Positions 18,728 through 28,700 of a stretch of 64,000 bases of DNA are shown here, piece after piece. Position 1 is the stretch's first letter; each line of letters starts with the position of its first letter. Below the pieces are notes generated by a model. It saw only the letters and a program-made list of their open reading frames with translations, ran no database searches and was not told where the DNA came from. A program made the position numbers and the translations under genes. The stretch covers positions 1 to 64,000 of the forward strand of contig NZ_RCBY01000010.1 in assembly GCF_003838195.1 (NCBI RefSeq), in the 5' to 3' direction. Source of the stretch: Okeania hirsuta. Its GTDB lineage: Bacteria > Cyanobacteriota > Cyanobacteriia > Cyanobacteriales > Microcoleaceae.

Positions 18728-20899
18728 ATGTCCAAAAACAAAAAGAATGCGACAGAAAGTGCAGAAACTAAGGCAGAAAAAAATTTTAGCGATCCACAAT
18801 ACTACTTTAATAGAGAATTTAGTTGGTTAGAGTTTAACCGTAGAGTTTTATCTGAAGGTTTAGACCCCCGTACTCCCTTATTAGAGCGTTTAAAGTTTTT
18901 AGGAATTTTTAGTTCTAATTTAGATGAATACTTCATGGTCAGAGTAGCAATTCTGAAAAAACAAATAGAAGCTGAAGTAAATAAATTAACTCCAGACGGT
19001 CGTACCCCCCAAAAACAACTTGATGGGATTAATCAAAGACTATTGCCAATGGTTTCTTTACAACATCAATTCTTTGAGAAAACTTTACGACCAGAGTTAG
19101 TAAAAAATGGCATTCATATCCTCAATTATATAGACCTCAATCAAAAACAAAAAACATACTTACAAAACTATTTTGAAGAACATATATTTCCTGTACTAAC
19201 ACCTTTAGCTATTGATGCTAGTCACCCTTTTCCATATCTATCTAATCTCAGTTTAAACTTAGCAGTAATGCTGAAAAATCCAGAAACTCAGGAAGATTTA
19301 TTAGCCAGAATCAAAGTTCCCAAAATATTACCTCGGTTTTTACCCTTGCCAGAAAAACTACAGGTGCAAGAAAAGAATGAAACTGTACATTGGATGGGAG
19401 TGACTCTCGAACAAGTCATTGCTCATAACTTGGGTGCTCTGTTTCCTGGTATGGATATCCAGGAATATCATCTATTTCGGGTTACTCGTGATGCCGATCT
19501 ATCAGTGCAAGAAGATGAAGGTGATGACTTGCTATTGGTAATTGAAAAAGAACTGCAAAAACGCCGTATTGGTGGTACCGTAGTGAGAATGGAAATTAAT
19601 TCAACAATGCCTAGTACATTAAAAAAGATATTAATGGAAAAGTTGGAGCTATCAGAAAAGGATGTATACACAGTAGATGGATTACTTGATTTAAAAGATT
19701 TGATGTCATTCATGGGGTTACCATTACCACAACTCAAAGATCCAAATTGGGCATCTACTATCCCATCACGGTTGCGAAATCATGGCGATCGCATAGCAAC
19801 TTCTGACCAGAATAAGAATAATGGCATAGACTTTTTTGCAGTCATTCGCCAGAAAGATGTATTGGTACATCATCCATATCACTCTTTTGCAAGTACGGTA
19901 CAAAGTTTCATTACTCAAGCTGCCCACGATCCTAATGTGTTGGCAATTAAGATGACTCTCTACCGTACTTCTGGAGATTCACCTATTATCAATGCTTTAA
20001 TTGCTGGAGCAGAAAATGGCAAACAAGTAGCAGCATTGGTGGAATTGAAAGCAAGATTTGATGAAGAAAATAATATTCAGTGGGCGCGGAAGTTAGAACA
20101 ATCTGGCGTTCACGTTGTTTATGGTTTAGCAGGTCTGAAGACTCATACGAAAATTGTGATGGTGGTGCGTCAGGAAGAAGGTCATATCCGTCGCTATGTT
20201 CATATTGGCACTGGTAACTATAATCCCAAAACAGCTAAATTTTATACTGATTTAGGTTTATTTAGCAGTCGCCCAGAGTTAGGAGCAGATTTAACAGATT
20301 TGTTTAATTTCTTGACAGGATATTCGCGCCAGCAGTCTTATCGGAAATTGTTGATAGCTCCTGTAAATATGCGCGATCGCTTTATTAAGCTCATTAATCG
20401 TGAAATTGAGAATTGCCAAAAAGGAAAAACAGGTCGCATTGTTGCTAAGATGAATTCTTTGGTGGACTCGAAAATAATTGCTAAGTTATACGAAGCTTCT
20501 CAAGCAGGGGTGAAAATTGATTTGATTGTTCGAGGTATTTGCTGTCTGCGTCCTGGTTTAGAGAGTGTAAGTGAAAATATTAAGGTAGTAAGTATTATTG
20601 GGCGTTATTTAGAACATTCTCGTATTTTCTACTTTTATAATAATGCTCAAGAGGAGGTATATATTGGTTCTGCGGACTGGATGCCTCGTAATCTTGACCG
20701 TCGGGTAGAAGCTATTACTCCTATTGAAGATCCTGACTTAACGAAAGAGCTGCAAGAGATTATGGGTATTCTGTTATCTGACAACCGTCAAGCTTGGGAT
20801 TTACAATCAGATGGTCAGTATATTCAGCGTCGCCCTGTTGATAATTCTCCAGAATTGGGTTCTCATAAAATTTTGATGGAAACATCAATCAATAATTAG
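18728..20899 (+). CDS. ppk: Polyphosphate kinase 1
   Basis: PPK1 of 723 aa polymerises the gamma-phosphate of ATP into inorganic polyphosphate, reversibly. The N-terminal domain opens with FNREFSWLEFNRRVL (27-41). The head domain follows. The two C-terminal catalytic domains carry the phosphorylated histidine in KTHTKIV (His473) and the second conserved histidine in YLEHSRIF (His630). YVHIGTGNYNPKTA and the final VYIGSADWMPRNLDRRVE are hallmark segments. Length is normal and every key residue is present. The enzyme is membrane-associated in other bacteria and supports phosphate storage. It is transcribed alone, with repeat-filled regions on both sides; ppx is not adjacent. Confidence 0.96.
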   Translation: MSKNKKNATESAETKAEKNFSDPQYYFNREFSWLEFNRRVLSEGLDPRTPLLERLKFLGIFSSNLDEYFMVRVAILKKQIEAEVNKLTPDGRTPQKQLDGINQRLLPMVSLQHQFFEKTLRPELVKNGIHILNYIDLNQKQKTYLQNYFEEHIFPVLTPLAIDASHPFPYLSNLSLNLAVMLKNPETQEDLLARIKVPKILPRFLPLPEKLQVQEKNETVHWMGVTLEQVIAHNLGALFPGMDIQEYHLFRVTRDADLSVQEDEGDDLLLVIEKELQKRRIGGTVVRMEINSTMPSTLKKILMEKLELSEKDVYTVDGLLDLKDLMSFMGLPLPQLKDPNWASTIPSRLRNHGDRIATSDQNKNNGIDFFAVIRQKDVLVHHPYHSFASTVQSFITQAAHDPNVLAIKMTLYRTSGDSPIINALIAGAENGKQVAALVELKARFDEENNIQWARKLEQSGVHVVYGLAGLKTHTKIVMVVRQEEGHIRRYVHIGTGNYNPKTAKFYTDLGLFSSRPELGADLTDLFNFLTGYSRQQSYRKLLIAPVNMRDRFIKLINREIENCQKGKTGRIVAKMNSLVDSKIIAKLYEASQAGVKIDLIVRGICCLRPGLESVSENIKVVSIIGRYLEHSRIFYFYNNAQEEVYIGSADWMPRNLDRRVEAITPIEDPDLTKELQEIMGILLSDNRQAWDLQSDGQYIQRRPVDNSPELGSHKILMETSINN

Positions 20900-20909
20900 A
20901 TATAGGCAC

Positions 20910-21056
20910 TAGACATCTCCTCCAAAAGAGGGAGTAGGCAGCTTTGCTGTAGGCAGTAGGGAACCCACCCCTCGCCCCTCCCCCTCCCAGGAGGGGAAAG
21001 AATTGATATATCTAGTGTGAGAATTGATTTGATTTTTGATTTTTACCAGATGTCTA
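20910..21056. repeat. MITE-like element F (TAGACATCT termini), copy 1
   Basis: A 147-bp element starts TAGACATCTCC and ends CCAGATGTCTA. A copy at 32398-32544 has the same length and nearly the same interior (GCAGCTTTGCTGTAGGCAG, CCCTCCCCCTCCCAGG). Shorter relatives lie at 50963-51060 and around 51515-51540. Both full copies sit a few bases after a stop codon (ppk here, scpB there). Confidence 0.85.
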
Positions 21057-21218
21057 CTAGACTAAATTAAACTAGAAGATAGTATTTTGGTTTAAACTGT
21101 GAAAGTAAGTTTTAATTTTGGGCGTTGCTGATTCTAGGTATGATTTGATAATTTTGTCTTTTGTATTTTTTATTTTGGATAGTTTGAACTACTTGTTAAT
21201 ATTAACTTTTCCCTATTA

Positions 21219-21369
21219 ATATCAAATCCGTTTAATTGGACATAAAAAAAATCTTCAATCGTCATAACTACGCTCATCTTTGTAATTCTTTCTTCTCCTG
21301 ACTCCTGAGGACTGACTCCTGAGGACTCCTAACTTAACCATTCTATGGTTGTTTAACCGGATTTTATAT
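21219..21369. repeat. Dispersed repeat D, copy 2
   Basis: Same orientation and nearly the same sequence as 14671-14847, but with a repeated CTGAGGACTGACTC segment instead of the G-rich insert. Ends are ATATCAAATCCG and CCGGATTTTATAT. Confidence 0.8.
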
Positions 21370-21608
21370 AACTTTTCCCTATTCCCTATTCCCTATAAAC
21401 TTACTTTCATACCTTAATTCAGCAATGCCTAATTTTGATATATTACTAAAGGAAAAGCAGGTGCAAATTGAAAAATTAAATTAGTGCTGAATCCACAATA
21501 TTCAGAGGATGATTAACTCAGAAAATTTAGAAGAATCTGATGATCCGAGTCAGGGGAAATATTTTTCCCACTGTTCCCTCTTCCCTGCTGTTCTTACAGA
21601 AGAACAGT

Positions 21609-21913
21609 AATATCATGTCTGGATAATTAGTAGACCTCTGGTGAAAAAGATATAGATTTTTTGCAGGAGTAGGCAACAGGCAAAAGATAAGATTTTTTTA
21701 AGATATTTTTACGAAAAAGGCACGAAAAATGATTTTTTAGGGTGAATTTTTCGTATCCAAAACCTGCTCTAATTAAAAGGTTTATTTATTTTCCATCAGA
21801 TGTCTAGTGATAAAAAAAACTTTCTCCTCCTCTTTCTTCCCTCCTGACTCCTGAGGAGGTCCACCTGATTCCTCCGTCGTTTATTTATAACTGTTCAACC
21901 GGACATGATATAA
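21609..21913. repeat. MITE-like element C, long copy
   Basis: Left end ATATCATGTCTGGAT at 21609 and right end CAACCGGACATGATATAA at 21896-21913 form an inverted pair about 305 bp apart. The interior is non-coding and not shared with the 9187-9316 copy. The rest of the 20900-22010 gap is AT-rich without genes. Confidence 0.55.
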
Positions 21914-22010
21914 GTAGCTAATTAACTCGAAATTTAGGGGCGAAAAGTTGTTCGCCCCTGCTCAGATTAATTAATTGTTGTGGGTATTATTTTAGATAAA
22001 TGTGATTAAT

Positions 22011-22889
22011 TTATCGGCGTCGTCTAGATCCAAAACCACCACCGCGACGAGAGGGAGATAACCCACCACTACCAAAACTACGACGTTGTTGGCGAGGTTT
22101 TGCTTGATTGGAACGACGCAAGTCACTAGCACTAGCACCGCTTCCTGTGGAACGATTGAGATTTTGCTGCTGTCTGCGAGTGTTGTTACTTCTAGTTGAA
22201 TTAGTTACACCTGTAGCACGCAATGTTTGACGATTTTTAACTGCTGCTGGTGGAGCTTGATAACGTTCTTGATATCGGTTAACAGCTTGGTCATAGCTAT
22301 TACCATACCCACCATAACCAGTCATTACTCCACCTGGTTGATAAACTGGCGGTACATAATATTGAGGTCTGAACAACATATTACTAATTGCTCCACCAAC
22401 TACCTGACCTGCTATTGCTCCAGCAAAAGGTGTCCAGAAGTTAGACTCCCGACGCACAATTATTGTTTCTTGTCTACCTGTTTCGGGATTTGTTTGAGTT
22501 TCAGTTACGTTATGTACATATTCAATTTTAAAGTCTGGTTTAATGTGTAAACTAGCTTGGTTGCCATTAATCTCAGCATAGTTAGTTTTGCCTTCCTGAA
22601 TTTCTTCCTCAGTCAAACTTGCCATTTGCAAATCTGTCGTACTATACATCGGTGGTTTACCTGACGGAGTATTCAGCAACATTAATGTATACTCACCGTT
22701 AGCATCATTATAAGTTGCCTGTTGTACAGGATATTGCCCCTGGGTTACTTGGTTTCGGTTTTGCTTAATGGGGTTGGAGGGAATATTGGGATTTGAGTTT
22801 TGATCTGAAGTTGTGTTTGAACTGCCACAAGCGACTGTTGTCCAACACAATGTTAAACACATAAACAATACCGTCAATTTACGCAACAT
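22011..22889 (-). CDS. Predicted lipoprotein with glycine-zipper segment
   Basis: Protein of 292 aa not assignable to a named family. A lipoprotein signal peptide is clear: MLRK, a hydrophobic core, then TVAC with Cys21 as the lipidated residue. Residues ~25-55 are Asn/Gln/Ser-rich and disordered. A middle region includes EYTLMLLNTP and LTEEEIQEGKTNYAEIN. FAGAIAGQVVGGAISN near 157-172 is a glycine-zipper-like segment, often seen in surface proteins that insert in or contact the outer membrane. The last ~90 residues are Arg, Ser, Gly and Gln rich and end in RRRR. Likely anchored in the periplasm or outer membrane. No partner gene is adjacent. Confidence 0.75.
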   Translation of the reverse strand: MLRKLTVLFMCLTLCWTTVACGSSNTTSDQNSNPNIPSNPIKQNRNQVTQGQYPVQQATYNDANGEYTLMLLNTPSGKPPMYSTTDLQMASLTEEEIQEGKTNYAEINGNQASLHIKPDFKIEYVHNVTETQTNPETGRQETIIVRRESNFWTPFAGAIAGQVVGGAISNMLFRPQYYVPPVYQPGGVMTGYGGYGNSYDQAVNRYQERYQAPPAAVKNRQTLRATGVTNSTRSNNTRRQQQNLNRSTGSGASASDLRRSNQAKPRQQRRSFGSGGLSPSRRGGGFGSRRRR

Positions 22890-22991
22890 ATTTTACGATC
22901 GCTCCTAAATAATCTAATTTTGAGTGAGTGTTACTTATTATTATACCTTTATTTTACCTTTGAGAGGGGAATAAAGAAGTCAGAAGTCAGA

Positions 22992-23100
22992 AGTTAACCC
23001 ACCCCTAACCCCTCCTGGGAGGGGAAGTAGGGGATGCGTGAGCAACCCTCCAAAAACCCGATCGCCTTAAAAGGCGAGGTTGCGCGACCAAATTATTTTG
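22992..23100. repeat. Dispersed repeat G with GCCTTTTAAGGCG hairpin, copy 1
   Basis: Runs from TTAACCCACCCCTAACCCC to GTTGCGCGACCAAATTATTTT. Its reverse complement occurs at 50118-50231. It contains the perfect hairpin CGCCTTAAAAGGCG. The remaining bases of 22890-23261 include a TTTTAAGGGG motif and a GCTCCTCCGGAGGAGG palindrome near 23226, with no gene. Confidence 0.75.
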
Positions 23101-23261
23101 ATCAACCGAACTATCTTAAGTTTTACCGAGAAATTGTAGTCTCAAGTCTCCCCTTTTAAGGGGATAAAAAAAAGAAAATTCCGTATTTTCGTAGCCTCCT
23201 TATTGGAGAGGTACTGTTAGCGTAGCTCCTCCGGAGGAGGCTAACTGATAACTGAAATAAC

Positions 23262-23864
23262 CTACAGGGGAATCAATTCAGGAAAATTGAGTAATAGTTG
23301 TTCATTGTCTAACTCATCCCCTAAACGTGCTGGAGAAAAATGTATTTGAATACCTCGCAGTTTTTCTTGATAATGCAGATTAATTAAGGCTTTTAATGCT
23401 ACAGTCATTGCATTCATGCTAGCAAGATCGGCTTCAATATCTGGCACTTCTCCCTGAAAAGCAACTGTGAGCATTACTACTAAATTACCAGTAGGTGATA
23501 AAGTTAGAGGTTGGTCATCTGCCTCATAATCTTCATTGTCCCCAGAACTTAGGTAACGAGAGGCTGAGTCTGTAAAGAGTTCGTCAAAGAAATCTCCTGC
23601 TTCTCCTTCATCCCAGATCACATCTCCCTCATTAGAAGCAGACTGCCAATAGGTATCATACTGTAGGAGACTCTGACAGACTTCAACCAGTCTTTCTCCT
23701 GCTACTTCCAAGTTACCTTCTGATGCAACTATCTCCCTCACAGCTCGATTCAAAACACCCAATAAAGGCGTTACCTCTGAACCCGCTAAGTGAACAAATA
23801 AACGAGAGACAACAAATCGAGTTTTACCTGTAAATTTCTTGAAACTATCTTGCCAAGAACTCAT
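23262..23864 (-). CDS. DUF1517-domain protein
   Basis: Protein of 200 aa resembling the soluble domain of DUF1517 proteins of cyanobacteria and plants. Supporting features are a helical N-terminus (RFVVSRLFVHLAGSE), a central strand LVVMLTVAFQGEVPDIE, and the closing pattern ELDNEQLLLNFPELIPL, which parallels the LxxxELLxxYPxLxxL ending of that family. It lacks the N-terminal membrane anchor of many relatives. Residues 82-118 are acidic and linker-like. The biochemical role of the family is not established. The gene is isolated between repeat regions. Confidence 0.65.
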   Translation of the reverse strand: MSSWQDSFKKFTGKTRFVVSRLFVHLAGSEVTPLLGVLNRAVREIVASEGNLEVAGERLVEVCQSLLQYDTYWQSASNEGDVIWDEGEAGDFFDELFTDSASRYLSSGDNEDYEADDQPLTLSPTGNLVVMLTVAFQGEVPDIEADLASMNAMTVALKALINLHYQEKLRGIQIHFSPARLGDELDNEQLLLNFPELIPL

Positions 23865-24341
23865 AATTTACCTTCAAAAAAATCAAAAGTCAAAATTAAA
23901 AAGTCAAAAGTAATAAACGTTAATTATATCATGTTTGGATAATCAGTTATGATTAAAATTTAGTGGTTATATCAAATCTCATTAATTAGCCATAATAAAA
24001 ATGTTTTTCTCTCTCATGCGTTGTTAGGAACGATAGGTTAATCTCCCTATAGAAAATTAATCAAGCAATGGCTAAAGTAGCGAGTGTTTGACAACAAGCA
24101 ATTCCACCCACCTCTCTAGCTTCCCTCCTGGGGAATGGGGGTGGGCACACCTCAAGGAGGGGAAATAAGTCCCCTAAAGTCCAAACGTCACATTACACGG
24201 TATGGAAGAAAGACTTATGGAATTTGCCAAATCTATAGACATGAAAAAACTGAAAGGATTGAAAACGCTGATTAAACCATCCTCCAAAAGTATCAGAACT
24301 CATTATCGAAAATTAGCAGAAAATCGAAAATTAGCAGAAAT
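23865..24341. other. Intergenic repeats upstream of dead IS630
   Basis: Includes AAAGTCAAAA-type heptamer repeats near 23880-23910, a family C-like end ATATCATGTTTGGAT at 23931, and a C-rich CCACCTCTCTAGCTTCCC tract. From about 24200 the sequence may belong to the 5' part of the IS630-type element below, but the frame is lost. Confidence 0.45.
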
Positions 24342-24878
24342 ATGTTACCTTTATACATCTGCATCAGCTCAGTGTTTATAGATGAAACAGGTGTAATGCT
24401 TGGTTTAACAAGAACTCATGCCGGTTCAAACAAGGGAACTAGAGTATATGAAATGAAGCCATTTTATCGAGGTCAAAAAGTTACAGTAATTGGTGCAATA
24501 AGTGTTAAAGAAGTAGTAGGGTTAATGACAATAAATAATTCCATGGATAGCAAAGCATTCAAAGTATTTATTGAACATTTTTTACTGCCAGAGTCATGGC
24601 CAGTAGCAGTAGTAGTTATGGATAATTTACCCGCACATAAACTAGCATCAATTGAACATAGAATTGAATCTGTAGGAGCTAAAGTCATAAATTTATCTCC
24701 ATACTAACCGGATTTTAATCCCATTGAATTATGGTGGTCACAATTAAAATCTTTTTTACGGAGCTTTTCTCCAACTACAGCAAAAATGGTTGATAGAATC
24801 ATCTCTGTGGCAATTAAGTCAATGAATCCTCAACATTTAAAAAACTGGTTTGCCAAGTGTTGTTACTGTGCCTCATAA
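24342..24878 (+). pseudogene. IS630-family transposase, interrupted
   Basis: The DDE domain of an IS630/Tc1-type transposase. The first Asp is in FIDETGVML, the second in VVVMDNLPAHK, and the third acidic residue in PDFNPIELWWSQLK. A TAA at 24705-24707 falls inside the invariant SPYSPDFNPIE segment, where a serine is expected (TCA to TAA would explain it). The same frame then reads on to a natural stop at 24876-24878. The N-terminal helix-turn-helix half is missing or out of frame. A single nonsense plus loss of the 5' part makes it non-functional. Confidence 0.88.
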
Positions 24879-24955
24879 CAACGGAAAGCGCTGTAAGAAG
24901 AAAGAGTAGTATAAGAGAAAGTTTTTTGTTAACTAATTTGATATCATACCTCAAA

Positions 24956-25120
24956 TCACCAACACCGCTAAATTAAATCCGGTAATCAGAGGATGGGTAA
25001 CTACTACTCAACTCTAGTCAGTAAGGAGACATTTAAAAAACTAATAAATTAAATCCGGTAATCAGAGGATGGGTAACTACTACTCAACTCTAGTCAGTAA
25101 GGAGACATTTAAAAAACTAA
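24956..25120 (+). pseudogene. Group II intron maturase C-terminal scrap, duplicated
   Basis: The plus strand reads QITNTAKLNPVIRGW, then after a one-base loss NYYSTLVSKETFKKL. LNPVIRGWxNYY...VSKxTFxKLD is the conserved maturase/X-domain region of group II intron reverse transcriptases. The block from AAATTAAATCCGG to AAAAAACTAA is repeated exactly in tandem with a 76-bp period (24969-25044 and 25045-25120), and both copies carry the same deletion, so the deletion came before the duplication. No RT domain or intron RNA domain V was recognised nearby. Confidence 0.75.
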
Positions 25121-25180
25121 ATAGTCTTCTTTGAAGCTAGAAGCTCGGTTTTTTCCATAACGTTATTAAACGGACATAAT

Positions 25181-25335
25181 ATTATCATTTTCTTTGTGGG
25201 TTTAATACCCCACCGTCAACGGGGGTGTTCAAAATTACTTGGGGGAGCGTAGACGCGGAGCGGCCCTTCGTTGACTATCCCCATGTAATTTTCCTCCTGT
25301 CTCCTGTCTCCTGTATCCTGTCTCCTTCTTCAAAA
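25181..25335. repeat. Dispersed repeat family A, inverted copy with insert
   Basis: As at 18212-18340, but with an extra ~30 bp segment (GTAGACGCGGAGCGGCCC) inside the GGGGGAGCG...CCCCATG part, next to the hairpin. This shows small repeats nesting inside larger ones. Confidence 0.85.
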
Positions 25336-25765
25336 ATACTGATGTCAGTAATATTAATAAATATGGCGATCTAATCTGAGAAAAACAATTTCAACCCCAG
25401 CAAGCAAATTATAGCGATCGCTACAGAGAAGGATTTGCTTTAGAGTGCAAAGTCATCCAGCAAACCCAGAAAATAATTGCTATGGACAATATCATTATTC
25501 TGATTCCTTTTTATCAGCATTTTGTCTTTTTCCTGTCAAATATTTTTACAGTTGAAACCAAAATGGTATTTAGTCTTTACCTACCTAATGACATAATCTA
25601 TAGCAGTAGAGTTATTGGCTCTTATTTTTGTGAACCCCATCAAAATTAGTACGCTTTAACTATATATAAATACAGATGTCAAAAACAATGATATTAGTTA
25701 TGATATTAGTGAATGTTCAACTAATCAAAATAATATAATTTCCTAATATTAGCGAGTAAAAAGTT
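25336..25765. other. AT-rich leader of the histidine kinase gene
   Basis: About 430 bp with one HIP1 site near 25413 and no gene. The last 100 bp are strongly AT-rich and probably hold the promoter, but no box is distinct enough to call. Confidence 0.4.
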
Positions 25766-28700
25766 ATGAAATCTGATGTCAATAGTTTGTGCACCTGCCA
25801 AAAACAGTTAGTTGATTTACAAAATGAAAATGCTATTATTCAAGAACGTTTATATCAGTTGGAGCAAATATTAGATATTTTACCTGAAAACTTGATTTGT
25901 CAAGATTTGACGAACCAGGAAATATTTTATAGTAATCGTGCTTTTCAACAACTCAGCAATGAAAATCAAACAGAAATTTTAAAATTCAGCAGGGAGACAA
26001 ACCATAGACATCCAGTAGAAAAAACTACCCAACTCAAACTAAATGATCATACAGAAGAACGCTATTTAGCTATCCATCAAATTCCTCTGCGTAATAGTCA
26101 AGGAAAAATTAGTTATTTAGTAACATTTTCTCAAGATATCACTGAATTGAAACAGGTTCAAAAGTCCCAACAGTTATTATACTCAATTATCAATAGCTTA
26201 CCTCAAATGATTTTTTGGAAAGACCGCAACAGCGTTTTTTTAGGGTGCAACCGTTATGCTGCTCAAATTTGTGGTTTTTCATCACCTACAGAAATTATTG
26301 GTAAAACTGATTACGATCTCCCTTCGACCAAAGAAGAATCTGAGTGGTATCGGGAGTGCGATTTTAGAATTATGGAAACTAACACCCCAGAGTTTAATAT
26401 GACAGAAACCCAACATCGTCCAGATGGTAGTCAAGCTTGGATCGATACCAACAAAATACCACTCCATGACCAAGAAGGAAATGTGACAGGTATAGTAGTA
26501 TCCATCGAAGATATCACTGAGAAAAAGCACACAGCAGCACAACTACAAGAAGTTACAGATCGTTGGCAACGTATTGCTGCTAGCACCCCTGGACTTTTTT
26601 ATCAATATTACCAATCTCCTACAGATCCTATAGGAAAATTTACTTTTCTGAGCGACGGTTGTGATGATATCTACGAAGTCGAACCAGAAGTTGCCCTTCA
26701 GGATAATAGTATGTTGTGGGAATTAGTTCACCCCGACGATCTCCTTACTGTTCAGCAGTCTGTAACTCAGGCATTCAAACTTGAAGCAATATGGCAAACA
26801 GAATATAGAATTACCACTCCTTCTGGCAAGCTCAAGTGGCTACAAGCAACTGCAATGCCATGCAAACAAAAAGATGGAAATGTCTATTGGGATGGCATTA
26901 TTCTTGACACTACTGAACTAAAGAAAACTGAAGTTGCCTTGCGTCAGAGCAAAAAAAAATTAAGATATTTTTTTGAAAAGTCTCCTCTAGCTGCAATAGA
27001 ATTGGATGCTGATTTTCGCGTTGTTGACTGGAATCATACTGCAGAAAAAATCTTTGGTTATAGCAAAGCAGAAGTCTTTGGTAAGTCAACCTCAGAATTT
27101 AATCTTGTTCCTCCCTCAGCTCAGGATGATGTAGCTCAAGTAATTCAACAGTTACTTGCAGGAACAGGAGGAACATTCAATATTAATGAAAACATAACTA
27201 AAACAGGAAAAATTATTATTTGTGAGTGGCACAATTTTGCGTTTTATGATGATGCTCATCAGCTAATTAGTCTTTTCAGTATGGCGCATGATGTCACAGA
27301 ACGCCAAAAAATTCAGTCTGAATTAGTCGAACAACGACAGTTACTCAGAACTATTGTAGATACTTTGCCCCAAGCTATTTTCTGGAAAGACTGCAATAGT
27401 ATTTACAAAGGTTGTAATAGTACGTTTATTAGAGAAATAAATCACCAATCTTGCGAAGAAATTGTTGGTAATACAGACTATAATTTTGCCTTGAGTGAGG
27501 AGAAGGCAAGATTAGAACAACAGAGCGATCAAGAAATTATGTTATCTGGCAAACCACAAATGCACTTAGTTGAACAAAGACAGCTACCTAATGGCAATCT
27601 GGTTTGGTTAGATACTTGCAAAGTTCCTTTAGTTGATGAAAAGGGTAGAATATTCGGTATTCTCGGTACTTATGCAGATATCACTGAACGCAAGCGAGTA
27701 GAAGAACAACTCAAACAGCAAATGATGGCAATTGAAGCAGCAATTGATGGGATTGCAATTTTAGTTGATGGAGAACATTACTCATACATAAATCATGCTC
27801 ATGTGCAGATTCTCGGGTACGATAACCCAGAAGAGTTACTGGGTAAAAGTTGGCAGATTTTATATGAACAGGAACAAATAGAACGTATAAAGAAAGAGGC
27901 TTTTCCTATAATTTCTCAACAAGGTTTTTGGCGGGGAGAGTGTGTTGCTAAACGCAAAGATGGTACAAAGTTCTTCCAGGAAATTGCTTTGACAATGACA
28001 GATGTAGGACTTATTTGTATTTGTAGGGATATTAGCGATCGCAAGCAAGCAGAAGCCAAAATCAAAGAGAGTTATAACTTATTAAATGGAGTAATTAATA
28101 GTACGACAGATTTAATTTTTGCCAAAAATTTACAAGGAGAATTTCTGTTAGTTAACACTGCTTTTGCCAATAGTTTTAATAAATCAGTTGAGGATATTCT
28201 TGGCAAGGATGATACAGCTATATTGCCTCTTGAAGTTGTACGAGAAGTCAGAGATAACGATCGCCAAACTATTAATAGTGGCATTTCAAAAGATTATGAG
28301 GAAATTGTGCCCATACAAGGTCAACTCAGAATCTTCCTCACGACAAAAACACCTTTTCAAGATGCTGAAGGCAATATTATTGGTATTGTAGGTATGACAA
28401 GAGATATTACTGAACTCAAGGGTACTGAACAAAAGTTACGAGAAAAGGCTCAACGAGAACAACTTTTTAACCAAATTATCAGTCAGATACGCCAGTCTCT
28501 GGATATTGAAACTATTTTAAATACTACTCTCAATAGAGTTCGGGAGTTGATGCAAACAGATCGATGCCTTTTTTCCTGGTATTGCACTGATGCAGAAGAA
28601 CCTTATTGGTATTCTAGTAATGTATCTCAAATTCCAGGTTTGCCCGATATACCAGATAAATATCCAGCTTCGATATTAGGTTCGATTAATCAAAAGGCTT

